A stretch of DNA of 64,000 nt from Angiostrongylus vasorum. Its lineage: Eukaryota > Nematoda > Chromadorea > Rhabditida > Metastrongylidae. Positions 50,372 to 61,888 of this stretch are shown piece after piece (position 1 is the first letter of the stretch; each line of letters begins with the position of its first letter). The stretch covers positions 434,001-498,000 of the forward strand of contig JADANN010000213.1 of NCBI GenBank assembly GCA_018806985.1. Reading direction: 5' to 3'. The position numbers and the translations under genes were made by a program. The notes beneath the pieces were generated by a model. The model had not been told where the DNA came from. It searched no databases and saw nothing but the letters and a program-made list of their open reading frames with translations.

Positions 50372-53300
50372 CTCATTTGTTCCCGGTAACGCCATATTCT
50401 GAGTGGCGAGAGCATAAAAGAAAGGCCGAAGTTCTTCAAAACTTGTCAACATTTTCATCCCACAGAGAGAAGGCGAGAGAGCTGTCAATTCCTCCGAACT
50501 CAGTTTTCCGTACTGAAATTACATTTTTTGGGTTAAAGGATGAAGGATAAAGCTTTCGGTGTTGATCAATCATTTAAGGATGCGCCATGCATTCGACTTC
50601 ATTGAGCTCGTTTGAAGGTTATTGAATGCATATATGGCCTACACAGTGACTTGCGGTGGCCTACCGATGTATCAAGTCAGTGCTGCTAAAATGCCAGAGA
50701 AGTCCGGGCACCAATTTGCCGACACCGTAAGTACCGAATGTTCGGTTACCCGGGTACTGGATCGAACCAAAGATCACGTATTTACTGCAGGGTAATTCTG
50801 ACCACTGCACTATACGCGCTTTGTTTTAGTGATATTGTTTAAAAACACCAACAATCAACAAGTTATTTTCTGCAGCATGCTTCGTAAATCTCCTTGAGAA
50901 ATATTGTCTCTTCTCTGCTCTTTCTCTTCATTTTTGCCTTAGAGCTAAAAGCACTAGAATAAAACCTTTTGCTTTAAGATAAAGCTCCGATCTATCCCTG
51001 AGGGGTACGCCATGCATTTGACTTCACCAAGATCGTCAGAGGTAGCTGAATGCATTCCTAGCTTTTACTCACAGTGGCACAGCGATATATCAAGTCAGTG
51101 CTGCTATCCTATCAGACAGGTCTGGCATAAGTTTGCCGACACCGGAGTGATGGAAGGCTTGGTGAACCTGGGGTGAGTGATAGCACTGTGTACTGCAGGG
51201 CACCTCGAACCACAGCGCAGCACGCGGCCCCCTTCATTCTTGTCTTACTTCAAACAATTACCCAACTTTCTCTCCTAATAAAGAAAAGAGTTATAATTCA
51301 GTGCACGTGAAGGAAAAAATTTCACACAAAATGACCATTTTCTAACGAATATCCCAAAACTCAGATGTCAAATAAGCAACACACCTTCGTTCGAAGCAAT
51401 TTATTGATCCGACCAGCAAAAGGCAAAAACACATCAGTTTTGCTTGTAGAGACCGAATTCACAAATGCCCAGTGACACCTGTAAAAGCCAGAAATTCCTT
51501 TGGACAAATAAACACTACCTAACGGAATGGGATGGGTTCCAAAACCTGGTGAAGCTATTATAAGCAGCAAAAATACCAAAAGGCTTCCTCATTCTGACTT
51601 TTGTCTTTGTGTTCTGATCAAGTACGATATTGCAACGTTGTCAGCACTAACTCTGATCAATAACGAATTCTATTCAGTTAGACAAAATACACATGCGGGC
51701 TATTCACCGCACCTTTCACAGCATGCTGACAGTAACCCCCACGACCTGCTACATGACAAGTAGCAAACAGAAACGGAAGAACGTGTGAATGAAAAAAAGT
51801 GTGGTTCTCACATCTGAAATTGGGCCAGGTATCCTGCTGGTAAGGTACACAATGTCTCAAGCGTTTTGCACGCAGCTAGATATAACTGCATCCATGCATC
51901 ATCTCTTGCACAACCAAGGTCTTCTATGCCATTACCTTCAGAGCATAACTGCTGTTCCATTTGCAAAAGCACATGGACCTGAAGGACACAGTCACAGATG
52001 ACTTAACAAACTTTTTCATCCCACATCTACAAAAATAACTCAGCCATAAGTTGAAGATATTTTTCTCGTTATTTAGGAATAATCGGCAGATATTTGCACT
52101 AGCAATAAATATTTCTTTTAGTTCTTACCAATTCTGTAATCATAATTGGCCAAATTCCAATTAGGCTTGGTGGTCGTAATCGTAGCAGTAGGACACGAAT
52201 GCATAGAAAAACGGCAGAGCGTATAGAAGGTGATTGTGAAACCCGCAAGTTTTCTGATAGACGTTCTAAAAAAGAAGATATACATAGCTTATCTTCAATA
52301 TTCTACTCGTAATACACTACCGCTCAAGGAGAAAAACATTTACCATTCAGAGCAAAAACATAGACCGTCTAGCTCTTTGGAAAAGTTAGGTCCGTCGGCC
52401 ATTAAATAAAAATAAAGAAAACTAAAGGACGAAAAACAATCCACTGATCTCTTACTAGCCTTGAATATCGTTCATTTGTGCCTGATACTGGTCGAGCTCC
52501 GAACCAAGTACAACAAACGCCAATCGCTTCACTGCTAGTGCTCGTGCCTCATACTCCTGTTCTTTCGAGGTCATGATGCTGAAGGAAGCATTCGGAGTGT
52601 AGGCGATACTTTCTGAATAGAGTGCTGGTAACAATTGCCAACGTATGACACAGAAGATAAAATCAAAGGAATCACATTTTCACCTCTGCATGAACATCTT
52701 TGAAACTAGTACTTCACAACATTCTAGCACTCACTCAGTAGGTCTTTGAAGGATGTCTTGTCATGGGTCATGAGATGGTCGCTTACAATCAACCACTGCT
52801 TTAAAGACTGCATATCCATCTTGAAGAATGCTAGAAATTATAAGAATATAGAAGGCAAGCACAATGATTTTACATTACATGAAACAAGTAGAACATTGCA
52901 GAAGGATAAAAGTTCTAAAAAAGATAAAGCTTTCGGGGTTGATCAATCCCTTAGGGATGTGCCATGCACATGACTTCTGTAAGAATCGTTTGGAAGTGAT
53001 TGAATAAATATCTCGCCTTTACTATAACTCGCGATGGCACATCGATGTATCGAGCTGGTGCTGCTATCCTCCCAGACAAGTTTGTTACCAATTTCCCGAC
53101 CTCGTAGGGATGGGAGAGCTGGTGGGCCAGGACCGCGCGCGAATCGATCCCATATACATTGCAGGGCGCTTCAGCGCCCATTACACAAGGATAGATACAA
53201 TAAATCATACAGTACAGCTCTAAACCTTTTCTGAAAAAGCAGAATGGTTACACGCTTACATGAATCAAGTAACAATTCGAGCGTAGTCTTCTTCCATATA

Positions 53301-56300
53301 GGACGCATATAGCTGAACGAGCTCATTGATGCCAATAGTTGTGAGGAAGCAAGGAAAAACCTCGAATTCCTGGCACTAAAAACGAAGTGGAGAAAAAAAT
53401 TAAGTCCGCATTGCAATGCAATACTAAAGTCCGTTTTAAAGACTTCTCTTACTTCTTCGCCCTCAAATAAGGGACCACATTTCCCCAAACGGCCTGTAAC
53501 GTAGGCAGCAGTCGTTCTTTATCATCGCTCTTGCACACAGAATCGACTAACTCCGCTAAGTTCTCCGCCAAAAGGAAGAGGGCCTGGGTACTGTGTGCAG
53601 GGTCACGTCTATTGTTGTTAGTATCTTTCACAGAACCGCGTAAATTGGAGCTACTTTTCTTTTCAGGTAGCGAACCAGTATCCAACGACGATGGTCGAGT
53701 CATCAGCGACAGCGTTGAACCACGCATGGAACTCTGCTCTGACTGAATCATCGAGGGTAGAGGTGTATTGAGCGGTGTATTCACTTCAATTGAAGGACTT
53801 GCATCCTGAGATCGTGGGCCTTGATCGTGTCTAACAACTAGTGTTCTCTTCAACCATGTTGTTGTCTCCAGCTGCCACCCAACAATAATGTTAACAGCTT
53901 CAGTAAGCCGTTGAACTGTATCTTGAACGGTTCGCGACATATTCTTATCTTCTACTATGTACGAAGCGCCAGCACATCGCACATAGTCGCATAAAATTAT
54001 ATACAGAAGAAATATGGCACGTGGTGGCAGACTAGAAAGAGGTGCATCACAAAATAATGACTGGAAATATGACCAGCATGAGCGAAGCTGGCCGGTTGGC
54101 AACGCTCTCACACAGCAATGTACCATCTCGAGCAACGGAGCTTCAGTAGGAAAAGTCGCCTTTTCACCTACTCCAAGTTTTGTCACCTTCACTCCTACTT
54201 CTTTAAGTGTATCGTTGACAGCCGACAACAGCTCTTCGAACGATATCACTTTTATGCTCATTAGCAAATTCGATATGTCATGCTGAGCTGGCGTGTAGTG
54301 AAAATTTAGCCGATCAGGATCCATCTTTCTTTGAGAAGTAGCACCATTTCCAGAACGCGTGAGCCAAACTAGTGAAAGAGCGGTGAGAAATGCTTGTTGA
54401 TGATGTTGTGCAATAGGCGATAGCAAGTCCAGCACCAATCGACGAAAATGCTGTGGCGATCCTAGTGGTAAACATGGTGTACTGTTACTCCTCACCACCG
54501 TCCAAACGTCGCAAATAGTAGCAAGAGCGTGCGGAAGTGAAGTAAGCATGTCGTTACGAGCTTGCCGTAATGCTACGCTACCACGTGTGCCTTCCAGTTT
54601 CGCAAGGTTGGCGCCACCAGTCGATGTGGAATCACTGAAGCTGAACACTTTTACGAGATTTGAGAAGAGTTCTGTGGCACCCTTTGTTCCAGGAATCACG
54701 GCCATTGCCTGGCCAACCATGCTTCCAGCACTGTTGCCGGCAACTATTGGTGCTGCTGGGTGAATTGTCGATCCTGCCGCCGTCGTATCAACAACGCAAA
54801 AATGCACTAGGGTTGTAATGGTTTCCAATGTCATTGTTATAAAGCAAGCAGGATAATTTTGTTCCACTTCTTTCGATCCAATTGCTACCTCTGAATCAAC
54901 GACACCCGGAAAGCAAATACCCAACGCTGCCTCTACGTTTTTACACAGCTGTTCAACAACTCGTACCATAACAGTAGCCAGTGACCTTTCCATCCATGGA
55001 AGAATCTGAACCACAAACTGGAACCACATCTCATGACGTTCTGGATTTGTTTTCAACGCACTCAGAACAATGAGCAGAAACGCACGGAGTTCAATCAATG
55101 CAGGACTTGGCTCTCGCAACGTTCCTCGGTGTGATGGAGTATTGTAAATCTGTTGCGCGACCAGACGGTTCACCACACATGACGGGTTAATGTCTCCGAA
55201 AGTAGAATACGCGTTTTTGATGTCGCTTTCGAGCCGAATCGCCTGCGCTGTTACACTTAAAAGAGAGCGGTTATATGCTGAGAGCAATCCAGCCAAATGC
55301 CTTCCTGTGCTTGACGATCTTCCCTCGTTGAACTCGAAAATAGAAACGGATAGTGGCATTGCCTGTCCTGAATCAGCATTCGTCCTCGGGTCATGAACAA
55401 CGGTGAGAAGTAGATGTAGTAGACATCTTTGTAACTTCGACCTGGATATGACGGATTGCACGAACATCGCAAATGGTCTGGATTGCTGCTCACAGACCAT
55501 TTCACAGAGCTCGCCCAATAATTCCGATAGAAAATCTAGAGCTGCTATCTTGCATTTCCACGCCATTACCAGGTCGGACTGCGTAACAGGGCAAATCGGA
55601 GAGTTCAAGAAGAACGACCGCAGGAAGTGCAGTGAAATCGTTATCAGGAGTTCCAGCAAGGTCAAATGTCGATGCTTAGATATATCTTCATCACCAGTAA
55701 CACTCCAGAAATGTTGCCCAAGAATAGCTCTAACATGTTTAGCCATTAGATCTACAAGTGATACAGTGAGCAACGAGCTCGCACCAGAGTTATCGCCATT
55801 TTGAGCAGCTGTTCCTGACGAGACCAAGCAACTAAGCAGCATACGGTTTGAAACAGGTGAGCCTCTTGGACACAACAACGCTGTCAATATCCGAAAAGCA
55901 GTTTCAGATCTGCCGAGGTCAACAACACGACCACTCTCTCCATACAGCAGCATATGCACATGTGATTCGTGGAAAAGGCTTACTCCTTCCGAAGCAGATT
56001 CTATTGACGCTCGCAAAAGCTCGGTCGTATCGAAAGTTTTGAGTTCCCGCTCTGTCATGCTGAATATACTTTCTTGCAGAGAATCTTGCCGACGATGTCC
56101 CTTCTTGAACTTATACGAGCTAGGGACACCATCGCTGACAAAAGCAGCCGGTCGTTCGCCGCTTTCGTGAGTTGACCGCGAACTGACAGCCGATGGCTCA
56201 ACCTCTGATTCACCGTCTGACCGGAATACAACTGTGCTACCCTCGGGGGGAGCGCTGACCAGTGCCGATTCAAGGCGTTGTCTATTATCCAGTTCGCTTT

Positions 56301-59300
56301 CCTCTTCTTCCACAATACACTCGATCATGTACTGTATCGTTTCCATAACAGTTACGTCAACACCTTCCATAGATATCGACAACGTATCTAGCGAATCCGT
56401 GTCTTCATCAAAATTGGGAATATCACCACCAACGACAGCGGCACATGTGGAAAGTGCACCTGGCTCCGCTTCAGAAGCACCTGTTTCAGATGACAGTAGC
56501 AGACGATTGCGAAGTTCGTATAGCCAAGTGCCATCTATTGGCACTGGCCCGTCAAAGTGATACAAACGCTGCTTTCCATCATGTGTTACCAGCGTTACCA
56601 CAGAGACATCGGGAGGCATTGATGAAAATTGTTCTTTTGATAACCTCGCCTCTTGCCAAACATATTGGATCGAGATCCGAGCTGTTACAGGGTTCATTAG
56701 CATCGTCGCAAGCATTTGTACTATTCGGGGAAGATCATTGTGTTTGGCACAATCGATGAACCATGCAGCAGCAGCGCTCTTTAGCTCTGTGCGAGCTCGT
56801 GACACTGACTCATCCGCAAGTACTCCAAGCAACAGCATTACCGCTCGATTGAATGGCTTTGTAGGTAAAAGGGAGTGTTCTTCGCACGCTCGAGTCAGCA
56901 TCCACATACGATGAAACGTTTGTGCAGCTTGTGTACTGATTGTCGTGTCGGTGCTAGTAAGTGCGGAAACAACGATATTCTCCATATCACTACTTGGTTC
57001 GTTGGGCTTCCTGGAATGTAGGAGAGCCATTAGTCTAGAAAGCTTCTCGTGTTCCTCTGCACACCGCAATGATCCCACTGCAAGCCAAATTGCTTGCCCG
57101 CAGCGCTCAAAAACCCGTTCCTTTTCCAACTGACTGAGTTGAGCTGTGAATAAAAGAGGCTTCAACAAAACAGTAGTAGGAAGCACCTCGTCATTCTCAT
57201 ATCCTTCGGCTAATCTTCCACTGATAGCCTCGTGTTGTGAAAGGACAGAGGAGCACTTCAGGTAGATTGAAAGTACCAGATCAAAAGCTGTTATCCTCGC
57301 AGACAAGTCAAAAGCATCAACTCCCAATGAAGTCGCCGACATCAATCGAACCCAAGTGTCTGCATCGATCACCTTCAGTATTTCATGAAGCCAGTTCGGT
57401 AATTGAGGGTTGCTCTGATGTTCTATTGTCACGCAGTATAGAGGATAATCCACAAACTGGGATGTAAGGCTACACAGGGCAGTAAATAAAGGTAGATGTA
57501 CACTGGAGCGAGTTGTACAGTACATACTTGAGACAGATGACAAAAGCATCAAGCATTCCATCAAACAAGCCTCCATAAGCACTTGATCTAAAAGCAAAAC
57601 TATTCGAAATGCCTCCGTAGACCTTAATAAACTTGACAGTGGATATTCCACAATGTACTTGGAATGATCAAACCTTCATCAATCACACCAGACACCACTG
57701 CATGTCGAGCTTGTTTACGAGGACTGTCCTGCGTTGAAGAAGCATCCGAAGGTTGATCATTATATTCTAAACAAAAGCAGATTGTCGCCACTTTTTATAT
57801 GTTGCCTGGTTATTTTTGTAATGGCGGGGTACTAAGTGAAATATGAGCATGACGATGCAAAAATATTTTCAAAAAATTCGGACCACTGATGGGTGATATA
57901 AACACTCGTTGATGGATGACTGCCGATAGTACATAAAAAGTTAATAATACGGCTTATCACCTGTATCACCTGTAGTCCCCTTGATCGTCGAGTGACTCGA
58001 GCGGGCGCCAGTAAGTCTTCCATTTTTCCCTGTCGCGTGCAAGAGTAGCCCAATGGGTTCTGCTGGCTCTAGGGACTCGTCGAGCATCATATCTTTTTTC
58101 AAGGCTCTTTGTGAAGAACTCTGACCATCGGGTCGGTGGTCTTCCTGCAGTACGTTTGACATCCCGAGGAATCCAGTCACTAACGGTTCTTGTCCATCGG
58201 TTGTCATTCATAGGCATTACGTGTCCGACCCACCTTATCTTCGATCGTTTGGCGTACAGAACGGCATCTTTGATTTTTTGATCGTCGACGCAGATCGGAG
58301 CTTTGGATCCCTTTCCTTACTTGTGTGGAACGGGATACTCCTAGCATCGTCCTTTCGACTGCGCGTTCAATAATGCTAAGTGACCTTTCATCCTGCTTAC
58401 GCAGCGACCAAGTTTCTGACGCATACGTTAGGGCGGGAAGTACCGTTGAGTCGAAAAGGTGGGCACGGAGTCGGGTGTTCCTTGTTCTCTTCACCACATC
58501 CTCGATGCACTTGAAAGCACCCCAAGCCGCTCGTTTCCTTCTGCTCAACTCTGGAGCTAAGTCGTTCATCATATTGATTTCCCGACCTAGATATAACTGG
58601 AGCATTCGGAGATATTCTCTGTTGAGTGTAAATGGCGCATACGAAACCAATCCGTTCTTCATGAACATCGTTTCTGCGAGATTTAGTTGAAGACCAATCT
58701 TTCCACAGGCTTTATCAAAGCCGGTAAGCATTCGTTCCGCTTGGCTAATGTTTGGTGTTATAAGAAAGATGTCATCAGCAAAGCGAAGATGGTGTAACTG
58801 CCGACCATCGATTTCCACTTCCATATTATCCCATTCCAGTGTTCGCATGACGTTCTGGAGGGTGGTGGTAAATAATTTTGGCGAGATGGTATCGCCATGC
58901 CTAACTCCTCTTTTGACGTCAATGTTAATATCTTCGTAGAATGGTGATACCTTGGTTGTGAAAATTTTGTACAGCTCACAACACGGCTTATAGAAAAGCA
59001 AAACGGAAGACATGCACAGTGTGATGATGAACGCGTTAGCACTCGGAAAGAGCGTGTTCGATCCCCACCGCAGACATCAACAGTCCGGGGCTTTGCAAAT
59101 ATCTCATCATCATTATGGTTAAAAGCAGAATGTTAAAAGAGATAGATTAAGAACCAAAAAAAAACGTACCAGTGGCCTCAACAGCACCACTTTGCGAGAT
59201 TTCGGCTAGTAGCCCCGTACAAACTTTAATTACCTGAAACGCAGAATACTACTTTCAAGAAAAAAAAGGCAAAAAAAAGCAGAACGAGCTACAAACCTGG

Positions 59301-61853
59301 AGAAGAGAGGAATTCTCTATGAGCATCAATTTTGGATCACAATGGAGTGTACTTAATATTCGACACAATAACTTCGGTAGTGCTTGAGCTCGCAGGACAG
59401 GATCTCCGTCGAGATTACACGTCTCCAGACAAAACATTACGACCTCAAACAAAAGAAGAATGCTTCGTAAATGATAACAGCAATCAATAATTTGATTTTA
59501 GGATTTACTTTTACCAGAAGGTTATGCCCAAAACTTCAAAAAAATCCGTTAATTAGTACATTACAGATAAAAACCGACTTCCAATATCTGCATATCGACG
59601 CATCGTTAACACATTCTAGACGACACGCATTTAGATAAATGCACGCGTAAAACAATGGCTGATGTGTATTTTTTTGAAAACATTATGTCACTCTTCTCCT
59701 TATTCTTGGCGGAATTTTTTTTATTAAAATTCCTGCATTTAATCGAGGGCTTCACATGTCAGATATTTGGACCACAAGAAAAGCATACTCCACAGTAATA
59801 ATTTACAAAGAAAAAGAAGAAAAAAACTTTTTACGCGCTTGTTCGTACAACGGATAAAAAAATAAAGGATGAAGCCCTTGGCGTTGATTTATCCATGAGG
59901 GATGCGCCATGCATTCGACTTCATTAAGCGTGGCTGGTGGTGATTGAGTGCACATCTGGCCTTTACAATGATTCGCGGTGACCTACTGATGCATCGAGCC
60001 AGTGCTACTAAGGTCCTAGACAAGTCCAGTAGTAATTTGTCTAACCCGGAGGAATGGAAGGCTTGGTGAGCCTGGGGAGCAGGGGATCGATCCCATGTGT
60101 ATGGCAGGGCTTTCCAGACTACTGCGCTTCACGCGCCTTTGTATAACGGATAGATGAAAGAAAAAGAATGCAGGCTACTCAAAGTGCTTCCATAAAGGCG
60201 CACGTTAGCAAGTTCACACTGGTTCACAAACTCAGTCGTACTCAAATATGGATTGATACAGAAAATGGATAGGAAACACTTAACTATACTTAGCACATGT
60301 CATTAAACCAAAAGCTTACAACATTCTAAATGGATAGTGAACGAATCTCTTTCATTCCCAGAGGTTAAAAATGTTACAAAAACATGGGAAGATATGAGAA
60401 AAGAATGTTAGCTCTAGGTGAAATTTAGAAACAAACGATAAATATGTGGAAAAGTCGAACCATCAAGCGAAATTCACGAAAAATAATGCAATCACGGGTG
60501 ATTGCTGATGGCAACGGTAGATAGAAAACTAGCTGAGAGAAGGACCCGTATGGTGTGGTGGTGAACGCATTACTCCCCGGAAAGGATAAAAAACGTGTTC
60601 GATCCCCACCGCAGACACCTGCGCTCCAGAGTTTTGCAAATATCTCAGAATCATTAAGGTTGCACTTCACATAGTATTCTCCCGTGAAAAACTGTAGTAG
60701 GCAGCACATAAAAAGTTAACAGTACGCTACATAAAAAGTTAAGAATACGCTAATTTTTGAAAGGGCGATCTTGATAATAAGCCCAAAACCCACTGCCCGA
60801 TATGGAAAACTAGGCGTCATCATGTGTCATCTTACAAAAATTAAGCCTAAATCTCATGAATGTGTTGCTGTTATCAATGAAATGGTTTCCATATTCGTTG
60901 CAAAAGAATGAATAGCAAGCCTCTGTATCACCTTGGAGAACTGCGATATGTCATTAGAGTTCGGCTCCACTGTATCGAGAAGCTTCGTGAACCAGCTGCC
61001 AAGAAATTCAAAGAGAAATCCTTGCTCCAACGAATTTAACAGCAAATTGAATGTTTTTGAAATCTCATCCAAACGACGATTCTAGAATATGAGAAACTAG
61101 TACTACTAGATGAAACAAAATTCAAAACTTATGTGCAGGCCTACTAAGTCCCACAAAGACCAAAGTAGGCTGAGTGAAAGGAAAATCTGGAATACTCAGC
61201 ATTCCCTTTAAAGACCGGTAAATAAGCTAACTAAAAAATAACTTCCGAAAAAGATAAGTACTTTTTGGTACTCCTTACCTCATCGTTTGTTTTGTCAACT
61301 TCCAGTCCAGCATATGGTAAACAAGATGGATTCTTCTTTAAGTCAAGCGATAATCGCAAATGATTTCGCTCCATGTTACTTTCCACATGTTTCTAAATAG
61401 TAATGGTAATTATGCATATCATAGGTCATCCATTTATGTCGTCTATATACTTATGCTTATATATGTGTATACATACGCACATATGTACAGTATACATTCA
61501 TATGTACATTTATGTATATATATATATATATATGTGTATGTACCCAAATGTACATATAAATATGACGCAGTGGTTGGAGGCGCCACTGCGACACACACAA
61601 GGAATTGATCCCAGCACCCATGGCTCACCAAGCCTTCTATCCCTCTGGGGTCGGCAAATTGGTACCAAACTTGTCTGGGAGGATAGCAGCATTGGCTCGA
61701 TATCACGGGTAGGCTACCGCGAGTCATTGTAAAAGCCAGATATGCATTCAATCACCTCCAACGACAATGAAGTCGAATGCATGGCGCATCCCCAGGGATT
61801 GACCAACGCCGAGAGCCTCATTCTTCTTTATATGTATGTGCATATATAGTTGC

Positions 61854-61888
<35 letters not shown>

